Assembly (NCBI GenBank): GCA_025201845.1
Contig: MU603947.1
Coordinates: forward strand, 124,001-188,000
Direction: 5' to 3'
Origin: Martensiomyces pterosporus
Taxonomy: Eukaryota; Kickxellomycota; Kickxellomycetes; Kickxellales; Kickxellaceae
Length of the DNA: 64,000 nt
The notes under the pieces were generated by a model. That model was not told the origin of the DNA. It worked only from the letters and a program-made list of their open reading frames with translations, and did no database searches. Position 1 is the stretch's first letter; every line of letters begins with the position of its first letter. The position numbers were made by a program, and so were the translations under genes. This document shows, piece after piece, positions 39,970-49,710 of the stretch.

Positions 39970-40627
39970 TTTATGTGAGCTGTTCTATGGATGACGTCTG
40001 GAGTGTATAAATTAATTTGTATGTGAAAGCGCGGCGGGAAAGAGGGGGAAGGCGAATGCCGGCAGCGCTTTGCGGCAACACGCCGAACCAAGCGCGCATG
40101 CTCCTTCGACTGCTGGAGCCCTATTTGCTGGCCTTTAGTTTATAGTGTACCCCTGTTTTTCTTGGCAGGCTTTTCCACACCACGCCAAAGAGAACCATGC
40201 ATGAAAGGCCCGCGTGTCCGGCGGAGAAACAGCCGACCTCTGCCGCTGGCGGTTTCAACGCCCGACACTTTGCCGAGGCAGCGCTTTGCGCCGCTGTAAG
40301 GATACCACCGCTGCCGTGGATAGTGGCTGGCGACGGTGGCGGCGGTCGGACAAGCCAATGCTTGTGCGATGGCATCTAGCATAGCGGCCCCCCTCCTCTG
40401 TGTCACGCTTTGTTCAATGCGCCCGGGAGTCGGGCGAGAGCACGCGGCGGCTGTGCTTGGTGCTCCAGAACGACACCTCCTCCAAGCCCACTCCTCCCTC
40501 GGTGTCTTTCTAGCTACCACTTCTGCCTTGATTGTTTCCTCATTTGTACTTTACCAGCATTATGTCCAATATCCAGGCAAGCCTAGCCCCAACCCACGAC
40601 TAACGGCCTCATTGTTTAGTGTTCACG
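39970..40627. other. Shared promoter, ITFG1 (-) and F-box-like gene (+)
   Basis: 658 bases between divergent genes. TATAAATTAATTTG at 40004-40017 is 35 bases before the ITFG1 ATG. No gene is seen. Confidence 0.5.
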
Positions 40628-42364
40628 ATGTCTCACACGTTCTCAAGGCTCCCCTCGCGTCTCCTCACACACATATTCGAGTCCCTGTACTGGGAATTCG
40701 TGCACGACAGCAACCTCCACGTCTACGCCAGCCTGCCCATCGGCCAACTCCACCTACTCCCCTGCCTCCATGTCTGCCGCTCATGGCGCAAGCGGGCTGC
40801 CAAGCTCTTCTACAAAGCAGCCGTTGTCGTGGTTGGCAGCGGCAGAAAATCGCCCTCAGCCATGCCTGCCGTTCTGTCTCAAAACTCCGGCCGCAGCTGC
40901 CACTTGCGGACCAACGTCGAGCTGCTGCTCGAGAGCGGGCATGCAGCCAAGGCCAAGTACATGGTTCTGTTCTCCATCGACCACATCCTGCCGGCTGACG
41001 TGGCAATCGAGCTGGAGATCAGCCAGTTCTCCACATACGAGTGGCCCGGCATAACCAACGTCTACTTCCACCATCCACAGAGCCTGAAGGGCGGCGCATC
41101 GAGCCAGTGGGAGCAGGACGACGCCATTGCCACGACTAACCAGTACCTGATCAACAGCCTGCCCAGCCTGAACCACATTTGTGCATTGTCGAACATGCGC
41201 GACAGCTTCGGCCTCTACTCGCTTGACGATCTGATCAATGCCAAGCTGCCACAGCTGAGGGAGCTGGTGGCGCTGTCGAGGGCGTCGCTGAAACTGGGCG
41301 CTGACGTCTTCCCGCAGTTCCTCACACGGCTGAATGTGTACGGGTCACGGGGCACCGACGCCATCCGCATTCCGCGCACGTTCGCCGCCTCCCTGGTGCA
41401 CCTTGAGATAGGACCCATCACACCGGACAACATCTGGGGCCCGTTCATGGGCAAAGACGAGCACGCATCGGCGGACTTCACCAACCTGCGGTTCCTCAGA
41501 CTTGGGTTCAGCGGCCAGCACCTGTTGGGGGGTGCCAATGGCAGCAAGGAGGCCAAGAGGACGAGCAAGCACTACGCCAGCCCCGGGCCCGACAACGCAG
41601 TCACGCACGGAGCCTACCCGCTGTTCCCCAGGCTGGAGTCGCTGAAGCTGGAGGCGTACCCGTACAACATTGTGCAGTTTTTGGAGAACTTCCCCAGATC
41701 GCAGATCAGGCACCTGGAGCTCAAGCAGTGCCCGACCGAGTTCTACGACCTCTCCCTGGCCCCCTTTGCCAGTCTCTCCTCGGCGTCCATCGATATCCCA
41801 GCCACGCTGAGCGCCAGCAACCAGGACATGGTCGAGGAATGGGTGTCCCACCAGCTGGCCAAGTGCAGTCTGCCTGACTTCAAAACGCTCACGCTGAGCA
41901 TGCGCCCGGGGCTCCACATCTCGCTGCCCGGCCATATCTCGCTAACCAACTTGCGCAGCGTGTCGCTGAGCATTGGTGTGCAGCAGCAGGACGTCGGCCG
42001 GCTGCTGCGACACCTGCCGCACCTGCGGTTTCTCGAGCTGACGGTCACTGAGGCGAAGGGCAGGACAAGGGACTACCTGAGCCGCAAGTCGCAAAAGTCA
42101 AAGTACTTGAAGTACAAGGTTTTGAGCAAGAGCCTGGAGCGACTGACGGTTTACCTTTACGAGCTGACAAGGGGCAGGCAGAGGCGGACGTTATCGAAGA
42201 CAGCGTGGATCTTGGCACGTGTGCCAACTATTCTGCAGTTCAGGACACAAAGGGAGTACGTGCAGGTGATGAGGGAGTGCGTGGACAAGGTTCTGGGAAA
42301 CAAAATGGCGCCCGCCAATGTCGACCACCTGCGCGTGCTGCAGTACCAGGTGGTGCTCGAGTGA
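40628..42364 (+). CDS. F-box-like protein with leucine-rich C-terminal region
   Basis: A 578-residue protein. Residues 5-60 read as an F-box (SRLPSRLLTHIFESLYWEF, then LLPCLHVCRSWRKRAAKLFY). The rest has irregular leucine-rich repeat character (FLTRLNVYGSRG, LVHLEIGPIT, NLRFLRLGFSGQHL, RLESLKLEAYPYN, QIRHLELKQCP, LRSVSLSIGVQ, HLRFLELTVTEAK). Such proteins usually recruit substrates to SCF ubiquitin ligases, and they form large families in Kickxellomycotina. The true start is the ATG at 40628; codons before it would need a GTG start. No introns. The substrate cannot be guessed. Confidence 0.75.
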   Translation: MSHTFSRLPSRLLTHIFESLYWEFVHDSNLHVYASLPIGQLHLLPCLHVCRSWRKRAAKLFYKAAVVVVGSGRKSPSAMPAVLSQNSGRSCHLRTNVELLLESGHAAKAKYMVLFSIDHILPADVAIELEISQFSTYEWPGITNVYFHHPQSLKGGASSQWEQDDAIATTNQYLINSLPSLNHICALSNMRDSFGLYSLDDLINAKLPQLRELVALSRASLKLGADVFPQFLTRLNVYGSRGTDAIRIPRTFAASLVHLEIGPITPDNIWGPFMGKDEHASADFTNLRFLRLGFSGQHLLGGANGSKEAKRTSKHYASPGPDNAVTHGAYPLFPRLESLKLEAYPYNIVQFLENFPRSQIRHLELKQCPTEFYDLSLAPFASLSSASIDIPATLSASNQDMVEEWVSHQLAKCSLPDFKTLTLSMRPGLHISLPGHISLTNLRSVSLSIGVQQQDVGRLLRHLPHLRFLELTVTEAKGRTRDYLSRKSQKSKYLKYKVLSKSLERLTVYLYELTRGRQRRTLSKTAWILARVPTILQFRTQREYVQVMRECVDKVLGNKMAPANVDHLRVLQYQVVLE

Positions 42365-43034
42365 AGAGAAACTCCACTTCGACGGGGTCAGTGGGAGAGA
42401 AGCCTATGCACGAATAAAGGGCGTCCGGATATGGCAATCCCCTCGGCCCCTTGTTTCCCAAGCGTGGACGGCTTACCTGCGAGGACGCGATATCTCGTTT
42501 GCATCCTTCCATTTTTTGACCTGCTGATCGTCCGTGCTCCCCTTAGGCAAAAATGGCAAAAGGCTATTGTTGCTGGCAGGTGCGTGCGATTTAATGGGGA
42601 GCTCGCTGCTCGGAGGGACTGAGGGCACGGAGTTTGGAGTGGGGGAGGCCTGGCCATGCGAAGCCTGTACTTGCATTGCTTGCGTTCGAATGCCGTTACC
42701 GCTGTGCCTGTTTTTGAGCGCGCGATCCTCGCTCTTCCGTCATTCGCCCCTATGCCTAAAATGGCCTGACGCCTGCTGCGTTTGGTGCTGAGTAGCATGC
42801 AGTCTTATTACAGTAGCTCTGCTCATAAATACGCTCCGTCCTGGCCGCTCCAGATGCATCCCAGTCTTTTTTTTTTCTCTCAACACACCCCCACTTGCGT
42901 TACCAGAGAATTTCTATTCCTATTGTACAAGCTACAGCTGTTTGAACGCACGCAGCGCCGCATAATAACCGCTACTGCCTACGAATCACCAGATACTCTT
43001 TCCATTCAAGGCAGCTCTCTCTCTCCAAGCTACA
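42365..43034. other. Intergenic region, F-box-like gene to P450
   Basis: 670 bases between two + strand genes. Overlapping frames of up to 136 codons lack any known similarity. The P450 promoter must be here; no clear TATA. Confidence 0.5.
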
Positions 43035-45059
43035 ATGGCAATTGCTACCGTCGAGGGCCTTGTAGCCACATCGCTCATCGCCCCAGCGCTGACATTGGCT
43101 GCCATAGCACTGGTGACAAGAGCCCTGTATCGCTCGTTCTTCTCGCCGATATCCAAGATCCCCGGCCCCTTCCTCAACTCCATGACAAACATTCCGCTCA
43201 TGTACCATGTCATCACGGGCCAATACCACATGTACGTGCGCTCCCTTCATGCCAAGTACGGCGAGGTTGTGCGCATCGGGCACGACCAAGTGTCGCTTTC
43301 CAACACCGCCGACACGCGCCTGGTTCTGGCCACCCATGCATTCCGCAAGGCCCCCACGTATACCAAGGCCGTGGTGTTTGCGCCATCGACCTTTTCGACG
43401 ACCGACCCCGAGCTGAACAAGGTGCGCCGCCGCCAGCTGGGCAACGGATTTGCCATGCACACAATCAAGGCCCTCGAGGACCTCGTTCTCGAGCATGGCG
43501 TCATCTCGCTGAGCAAGTCGTGGGATGTGCAGCTGGAGGAGACCAAGCAGGACGGCGGCAGCAGCACTCTGGTGAATTACTTTTACGGGTTCCATGGTGT
43601 GGGCTTTGATGTCATCGGGTCCCTGGGCTTTGGCCAGAGCTTCAATGTCATTCCAGAGGGCAACATGGAGATTGCAGACCATGTGCAAAAGCTCCTGAAG
43701 CTTCTGTCTATCCGCGGACTCTTTCCGTTCTTCAAGCGCATCCAGTGGGTGGCCCCGCAGCTGTCGCACTCGCATGACTACGTTACCGACTTTGTGAACG
43801 ATGCCATCGCACGCCGCAGAAAAATGATTGAGGAGACGGGAAAGCCGCCAAGGGTGGACATCCTGCAAAAGTTCATCGACGCCCATGACCCCGTCACCAA
43901 CGAGAAATTGGACGAGGCCTCCCTCACCTCCGAAATCATCCTGCTTCTGGTTGCCGGCACAGACACCACGAGCAACACGCTGTCATGGACGGTCATGTAC
44001 CTCATGCACTACCCCGAGGTGTACAACCNNNNNNNNNNTTACGGGTTCCATGGTGTGGGCTTTGATGTCATCGGGTCCCTGGGCTTTGGCCAGAGCTTCA
44101 ATGTCATTCCAGAGGGCAACATGGAGATTGCAGACCATGTGCAAAAGCTCCTGAAGCTTCTGTCTATCCGCGGACTCTTTCCGTTCTTCAAGCGCATCCA
44201 GTGGGTGGCCCCGCAGCTGTCGCACTCGCATGACTACGTTACCGACTTTGTGAACGATGCCATCGCACGCCGCAGAAAAATGATTGAGGAGACGGGAAAG
44301 CCGCCAAGGGTGGACATCCTGCAAAAGTTCATCGACGCCCATGACCCCGTCACCAACGAGAAATTGGACGAGGCCTCGCTCACCTCCGAAATCATCCTGC
44401 TTCTGGTTGCCGGCACAGACACCACGAGCAACACGCTGTCATGGACGGTCATGTACCTCATGCACTACCCCGAGGTGTACAACCGGCTGCGCCGGGAGAT
44501 CAGGTCAAAGTTCCCCGACCTCAGCGTGCCCATTCGCTACGCGGACGCCAAGAACGAGGTTCCCTACCTGACTGCCGTGATCTACGAGTCCATGCGCATG
44601 AACCCCTCGGTGTCAGGCCGTCTCCCCCGCACTGTCCCCACAGAGGGCATCACGCTCCAGGGCTACCATATCCCGAGCTCCGTCCAGCTGTGCATGTCGT
44701 TCGCTGCCTGCCATCGCAACGAAAAGACATGGCCACATCCCAACAAGTTTGACCCCGAGAGGTTCATGGGACCCGACAGCGAGGAGCGGCAGAGGGATGT
44801 GATGGTGTTTAGCTCGGGCGTCAGGGTGTGCGTGGGCCGCAATTTGGCATGGGTCGAGCTGTACACCACGCTGGCCAACCTCATTCGGAAGTACGACTTC
44901 GAATTGCCAGGGGATGCGCCGTATGGCCCGCATGTCGTGCACACGGAGAAAGAATTTGAGAGCACGCCTGTGGATGTTCCTGGCGCGGCATTCACTACCT
45001 GCGGGCCGAAGACCCCAAAGTTGGATTGCTGGATCCGGATTTCACACGCCCAGCAGTAA
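43035..45059 (+). CDS. Cytochrome P450, model inflated by a gap-side duplication
   Basis: Haem-thiolate monooxygenase anchored in the ER by the N-terminal helix (SLIAPALTLAAIALVTRALY) followed by KIPGPF. The motifs are normal: I-helix AGTDTTSN, K-helix ExxR in YESMR, PxRF-type FDPERF, and the haem loop FSSGVRVCVGR with the ligand Cys. As assembled the frame runs 674 codons, because 446 bases (about 43583-44028) are repeated at 44039-44484 around ten Ns, so the middle of the protein (from YGFHGVGFDVIG to MHYPEVYN) occurs twice. Collapsing one 456-base period gives about 522 residues, the normal P450 length, in frame. Substrate unknown; no CYP family assigned. Single exon. Confidence 0.9.
   Translation: MAIATVEGLVATSLIAPALTLAAIALVTRALYRSFFSPISKIPGPFLNSMTNIPLMYHVITGQYHMYVRSLHAKYGEVVRIGHDQVSLSNTADTRLVLATHAFRKAPTYTKAVVFAPSTFSTTDPELNKVRRRQLGNGFAMHTIKALEDLVLEHGVISLSKSWDVQLEETKQDGGSSTLVNYFYGFHGVGFDVIGSLGFGQSFNVIPEGNMEIADHVQKLLKLLSIRGLFPFFKRIQWVAPQLSHSHDYVTDFVNDAIARRRKMIEETGKPPRVDILQKFIDAHDPVTNEKLDEASLTSEIILLLVAGTDTTSNTLSWTVMYLMHYPEVYNXXXXYGFHGVGFDVIGSLGFGQSFNVIPEGNMEIADHVQKLLKLLSIRGLFPFFKRIQWVAPQLSHSHDYVTDFVNDAIARRRKMIEETGKPPRVDILQKFIDAHDPVTNEKLDEASLTSEIILLLVAGTDTTSNTLSWTVMYLMHYPEVYNRLRREIRSKFPDLSVPIRYADAKNEVPYLTAVIYESMRMNPSVSGRLPRTVPTEGITLQGYHIPSSVQLCMSFAACHRNEKTWPHPNKFDPERFMGPDSEERQRDVMVFSSGVRVCVGRNLAWVELYTTLANLIRKYDFELPGDAPYGPHVVHTEKEFESTPVDVPGAAFTTCGPKTPKLDCWIRISHAQQ
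43583..44028. repeat. Left copy of a 446-base direct repeat inside the P450 gene
   Basis: Repeats at 44039-44484 with one difference seen: 43929 c versus 44385 g region (TCC/TCG Ser codon, synonymous; the block reads gcctccctc versus gcctcgctc). Probably unmerged contig ends or two alleles. Confidence 0.9.
44029..44038. other. Assembly gap (10 N) inside the P450 gene
   Basis: Ten Ns between near-identical copies. The frame is kept across it only because the 456-base period is a multiple of three. Confidence 0.98.
44039..44484. repeat. Right copy of the 446-base direct repeat inside the P450 gene
   Basis: Second copy of 43583-44028. It continues directly into the unique 3' half of the gene, so this copy is the one joined to the haem-binding region. 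Confidence 0.9.
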
Positions 45060-45659
45060 CATGTCTCGCTCTATGTTTTTGCGGTGTGCTGTATGCCTCC
45101 CCGCTCCCAGCAATTCAATCTCACTCCACATGCATGGCATATGTGTATGAAATGAAGACACGGACATGAGGGGCGATGCACATGTGTCTCATTTCCTGTG
45201 GTAATTTGAATACCCGTTGTTGATGCAGCGAATGTGACGGCCACATGCTCCATTGAAAACCCAGGCACATGTCCGTCCCTTTTGTTCTCAAGAGAGCAAC
45301 ACTGTAGAATCTGCAGCGGCAAATCCCGCCAGGCACTGCCAAAGGAGCGACGACTAGGCGCCCATGCCTTCTGCCGGGTCCGGCTGGCCGGAGGCGAAGT
45401 TGGCGTCGCTGCTCCGTGGTTGCCCGCTGGTTCAAGCGCCCGTGTCACCACCTGAAGATAAACGAACCACGCTCAGTCCATCCGCCCCCTCGCTTGCCAT
45501 TTTTGTCTGTTCACGTGCGCCTGCATTCAGAGGAGGGTTTTGTCTGCATTGGAGCTGCTGCAAACGAGCGTGTTGCCACAGCTCCCTCTTCCCTCTCCGT
45601 TCCCGTTTCCAATTCTTTTTTTTTTCTGCAAGCACTAACCATCTGCACAAGCCTAGACA
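45060..45659. other. Intergenic region, P450 to HSDL2-like gene
   Basis: 600 bases between two + strand genes. A T9 pyrimidine tract (about 45616-45625) lies just before the next start. No gene or convincing tRNA is seen. Confidence 0.55.
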
Positions 45660-46538
45660 ATGAGCCTCAAGGACACAGTAGTCTTCATCACCGGTGGCTC
45701 CCGCGGCATTGGCGAGGCCATTGCTGTCCGCCTGGCCAAGGAGGGAGCCAGCATCGCCATTGCTGCCAAGACTGCCGACCTGAACCCCAAGCTCCCAGGC
45801 ACCATCTACACTGCAGCCAAGGCCATCGAAGAGGCCGGCGGCAAGGCTCTCCCTGTGCAGTGCGACATCCGCGACGAGGAGCAGGTGAAAAAGGCAATTG
45901 AGAAGACGGTTGCCACCTTCGGCCACCTGGATGTTGTCATCAACAACGCCTCGGCGATCTTCCTCGAGAGCACGGAGAGCACCCCTGCTAAGCGCTATGA
46001 CCTGATGCACACCATCAACGGGCGCGGCACCTGGCTGGTGACCAAGCTTGCGCTCCCCTACCTGCGCCAGTCCAAGAACCCCCACGTGCTGACGCTTAGC
46101 CCGCCTTTGGACTTGAGCCAGAAGTGGTTTGATTCGAACCCGGCCTACACGGTGGCCAAGTACAACATGTCGCTCTACGTGCTGGGTCATTCGGGCGAGT
46201 TTGCCAAGTACGGCATCCCCGTGAACGGGCTGTGGCCGTACACGGTTATTGAGACGGCGGCACTCAACATGATCTCCGCATCCAAGGGCAAGCCTAACCT
46301 GCGCACTCCCGAGATCATGGCCGATGCAGCACTGGAAATCCTGAAGAAGCCCGCGTCGTTCACTGGAAACCTGTGCATTGACGAGATTGTCCTGCGGGAG
46401 GCTGGCGTCACCGATTTCTCCAAGTACGCACTGACAAAGGGGATGAAGGACGAGGAGCTGAAGCTCGACATCTTCATTGGCGAGGAAGACCATGGCCGCG
46501 TAGCCATGCTGCGTAAGCTGCACAAGCCAAAGCTCTAA
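45660..46538 (+). CDS. HSDL2-like short-chain dehydrogenase, peroxisomal
   Basis: A 292-residue NAD(P)-dependent dehydrogenase closest to the N-terminal part of hydroxysteroid dehydrogenase-like protein 2. Cofactor motif ITGGSRGIGEAIA (10-22), the HSDL2 hallmark AAKTADLNPKLPGTIYTA, VINNASAI, and catalytic Tyr/Lys in AYTVAKYNMS are present. The usual Ser before them is less clear (LTLSPPLDL). It lacks the SCP2 domain that animal HSDL2 carries. The C-terminus HKPKL is a variant PTS1, so it is predicted peroxisomal and probably acts on fatty acyl or sterol-like substrates. Single exon; ATG at 45660. Family good, substrate unknown. Confidence 0.87.
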   Translation: MSLKDTVVFITGGSRGIGEAIAVRLAKEGASIAIAAKTADLNPKLPGTIYTAAKAIEEAGGKALPVQCDIRDEEQVKKAIEKTVATFGHLDVVINNASAIFLESTESTPAKRYDLMHTINGRGTWLVTKLALPYLRQSKNPHVLTLSPPLDLSQKWFDSNPAYTVAKYNMSLYVLGHSGEFAKYGIPVNGLWPYTVIETAALNMISASKGKPNLRTPEIMADAALEILKKPASFTGNLCIDEIVLREAGVTDFSKYALTKGMKDEELKLDIFIGEEDHGRVAMLRKLHKPKL

Positions 46539-47521
46539 TCGGTGGCTGCACCGTGTCCCTCCTCTTCTTTTTTATAGATATGGCCCATATAAATAAACAA
46601 GTGCATGCTCTACAGATTGGGGCCTTTAGGTCTGCTGAAAGACATAAGAGGCATTGCGTGCCTTTGTGGCGACGCAGGCAATTGACACCAGGAATGCAGC
46701 ACTGCATCCTGCCTCTCTCATTTCGCCAAAAGCGCTGTTTTCTTTGTACAAAGACGGGCGTGGGGCTGGAACCCAAGTCTACTCGACCGCTGGCAAAGGA
46801 AAGGCGTCCTGAAAGGAGAAAGAGGCCCAGGCGGTCTGCAAATAGCGGTACGACTCATGCATGCGTCTGGCACCGAGGCCATAGCAGCCCTTGTCCACAA
46901 TCAGCAAGCCATCCCTTGCTGTCCCTCCGAACGCTCCCATGCATGGCGAGGCTTTCGGTGTGCCAACGTGCATCAACGAATCTGCTATGAGTAGACATGC
47001 AATGGCGAGTATGCGAGGACGCAAAAACACAACTGGCCAAAAATCCACGCGCCTCGCAAAGTCTGGGTTCAGCACCACGCCCCTCCAGCTGTATATGCTG
47101 CCTTTGCCTCGTCTCCCCTTTGCCCCACCTCCCTTTTGCCTCTTTGGTGGCCATTCGAACAGACTTGCGGCATGCACAGCGAAAGAGGCAGTGGCAAGAT
47201 GGCTTGTGGGTGGTCTTTGTCTGGAGTTTGAGGGTGCCGCCCGGTCCAAGGAATGTATTTTGTGAACTGGGCGCTGCGTGAAAGAGCATAGCATTCCCAC
47301 CCTTGCTATATAATAAATGCACTAGTCCTCGGTCCTTTCTCTCGCCACTATACACTGTCTGCCTTCGACCTCCAGCATACCCTACATCTCATTATACCCG
47401 TACACCCCTTCTCTCTCACTACATTTCCTTTCATTCCATCTCATTCCATATATTGTCATACTCCATATAGCCCTCGCTGCATCTTTGACGAAACATACAT
47501 AATTAATACTGTTTGGTGGCA
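46539..47521. other. Intergenic region, HSDL2-like gene to seven-helix receptor
   Basis: 983 bases. TATATAA at 47307-47313, followed by pyrimidine-rich sequence, marks the receptor promoter. Open frames on both strands (up to 173 codons) show no known similarity. A tRNA-like T-arm on the - strand near 46760-46785 was checked and rejected. Confidence 0.5.
47307..47313 (+). promoter_or_regulatory. TATA box of the receptor gene
   Basis: TATATAA 209 bases before the ATG at 47522, followed by long CT-rich sequence typical of transcription start regions. Inferred from position. Confidence 0.4.
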
Positions 47522-48829
47522 ATGTCTGCCAACAAAACCATCAACAAACCCAGCGATGCTGAGATTGCTGCTGCAGTGTCTGCTGTTGATGAGTGGTCAT
47601 TCATTGTCTCTGAGCAGTGGGAGGTGACACTTCAATCCCTGGCCATCGTCTCCCTCGCCTCCTCTCTTATTGTGCTCGTCTTCCTGGGCCACATCATCAA
47701 GAGCCACCGCAAGTACCTCAGCCGCTTCTCCCTGCGCATCTCCGGGTACGTTGCCCTGGCAGACATGGCCAACTCCATCACACAGATCCTCATGCTCCAG
47801 AACACACTCATGATCAGACAGTCCGCCGACAGCCTGAGGTTCCTCCTGTGGCTCTCGATGGGCAGCACCCTGTTCTTCATCTTCCTTACTTTGTCCATTT
47901 CCCTGCAGCTGCACCTGAGCACACTGACGAGCGTGCGCATTGGAGCGTACATGCGGCTGGAGAGGTATTATGTGCCAGGGAGCCTGGTTTTGGCCACGGT
48001 GCTGCCGGCAATTGCCGTGAGCCAGATGAAGGGCGTGTTCTGGGTGCCCCAAATGCATGCATTTAACTGGCCCGGGGAGTCCTGGAGAAGGCGCCTTGTG
48101 CTGTGGATGTGCAACTACGTGTGGATCATCATCGTCATCATCTACTGCGCCGGCGTTGCCACCTTCCTCTCGCTGCGCATTTGGACAATGTGGCGGGACT
48201 CGGTCGAGGTCATTGCCGTCCCACGCATGCCCGAGAAGTGGGACTGGGCAGCGAAGAACAGCGACACGGATGGCAGTGGCCGGCTCAGCCGTGAGAGCCG
48301 CATCACCACTGCATCCGCCAACACGCTCTCGTTTGGCCACCACCACCACCACAACAGCAACAGCAACAGCAGCAGGGGCAATAGCAACGCTGAGTTTGGT
48401 TCCCCGCCTGATTCTGCCTCCACCGTAGTCGGCGATAGAATGACCTACATGCCCCTCGCCAACACCCACGACGCTCCCCGCTCCTACGCAGGCGGTGGCG
48501 GCAGAGGAAGCAGCACTGCCAGCACCGGGTACCTGATGACCGTCATCAGCACGACCAAAGAAGGCGGGCGGCCGGTGGCAGTGAGGTCGTTTGTCGACAA
48601 GAAGCGGTTCCTCAGGTCGATCCAGCGCCTGGTGTGCTACCCATTGGTGCCGATCATCACACAGCTGGGTGTGGTGATAATGAACATGGTCAGCGTGCCG
48701 ACGAAGGGCATGTATATCTATGGAACGGCCATGGCGGCTACTAGCGGCATCCTCAACCTTGTTGTGTTCCTGCTCAACCCCTCACTGCCGGAGATGTGGA
48801 AGGAAGCAGCACTCAAATCCATGCAGTAA
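47522..48829 (+). CDS. Seven-helix membrane protein, GPCR-like
   Basis: 435 residues with seven predicted membrane helices: SLAIVSLASSLIVLVFLGHI, ISGYVALADMANSITQIL, LLWLSMGSTLFFIFLTLSIS, YVPGSLVLATVLPAIAVS, YVWIIIVIIYCAGVATFL, then after a long cytoplasmic loop (about 230-345, Ser/Asn/His-rich with HHHHH and NSNSNS runs) VCYPLVPIITQLGVVIMNMV and GTAMAATSGILNLVVFLLNP. The layout with a very long third loop resembles fungal Git3/Gpr1-type and cAMP-receptor-like GPCRs that sense nutrients. No ligand can be proposed. The start at 47522 is the first ATG; upstream in-frame codons need TTG. Single exon. Confidence 0.75.
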   Translation: MSANKTINKPSDAEIAAAVSAVDEWSFIVSEQWEVTLQSLAIVSLASSLIVLVFLGHIIKSHRKYLSRFSLRISGYVALADMANSITQILMLQNTLMIRQSADSLRFLLWLSMGSTLFFIFLTLSISLQLHLSTLTSVRIGAYMRLERYYVPGSLVLATVLPAIAVSQMKGVFWVPQMHAFNWPGESWRRRLVLWMCNYVWIIIVIIYCAGVATFLSLRIWTMWRDSVEVIAVPRMPEKWDWAAKNSDTDGSGRLSRESRITTASANTLSFGHHHHHNSNSNSSRGNSNAEFGSPPDSASTVVGDRMTYMPLANTHDAPRSYAGGGGRGSSTASTGYLMTVISTTKEGGRPVAVRSFVDKKRFLRSIQRLVCYPLVPIITQLGVVIMNMVSVPTKGMYIYGTAMAATSGILNLVVFLLNPSLPEMWKEAALKSMQ

Positions 48830-49710
48830 ACGAAAATAGAACGCCAAGCTCTGCATTTTCATAGCAGCACTTTTGTTGTTGGTTGGGCACTCGCCTGCCA
48901 TATTACGTGTTTATATTGCCTACAAAAGAAATGAGGCCAATAATTGCAGATGCAGATCTACAGCGGAGCTGGAGTCCTGAAGATTGGGGGTGGGGTGAGT
49001 GACAGTGGGCATCATAGCCAGGCTCGCGAGCAGTGCCCTATTCTTGAGCACTGCTTTTGGGGGAGAGCAGGCAGACGCGGTGGGGTTGGACTGCTGGCCA
49101 GGTCATCTGGACCTGCATCCTATGCTGGCTCCGGTCTGTGTGCGGAGTTTAAAGTTGCTCCTGGACAGGCAAGTCCAGGGAGAAGCGGTGGTGGTGGGGT
49201 GGAGAAGGAGATGTGCATTGGCTGCCAGTTTTTTTTTTTCGTCCTCAATGGCTTCTTTCTCTTCATTGGGTTTTATTGTTGGCGATATATTTTTGTTCTT
49301 TCTAGCTCGTTCACCAGCTGCCGGTTTTGCCAGAGGTTGTTTGCGTGGCTTTGGGCCTTTCCCACCAGACAATTGCGTCTTCCAAAAACTCAATGCGCAT
49401 ATTGCCTCTGCGACTGCTGCTTCCTCCACTCTGCCACGATTTCTCCTCGCATTTGCTTCTCTCCTATACCCGCTTTCCTCTCCTCTTTCTGGCATCCGCG
49501 CGTTCCGCCTGCTGGTGTTCTATCCCTTCATATCCACTGTACCACTCTTCTTCCACTCGCTGGCTCGCCAGACACCCGGTGTACCTCCTCTGCTTCACCA
49601 ACGCTCTTTCAGCAAAAGCGGCCTGCCGTTCGTAACCTCATTTCTTTTCTGTGGTTTTTCTGAAATTCCCAAGACACCTCTCTTCGCGCACCCTTTCTTG
49701 GCTAGTAGCG
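48830..49710. other. Intergenic region, receptor gene to DHHC gene
   Basis: 881 bases. The second half (49280-49700) is strongly pyrimidine-rich on + and is probably promoter or leader of the DHHC gene. Overlapping frames of up to 244 codons here are low-complexity and not credible. Confidence 0.55.

Noticed and set aside
42782..46538. Secondary-metabolite cluster around the P450 and the dehydrogenase
   Set aside because: No synthase, transporter or pathway regulator is nearby; the dehydrogenase is a peroxisomal HSDL2-like enzyme and the other neighbours are unrelated.
46741..46830. tRNA-like T-arm (GGGTTCCAGCCC) on the - strand
   Set aside because: No matching 5' acceptor strand or D arm upstream, and position 57 is not a purine.
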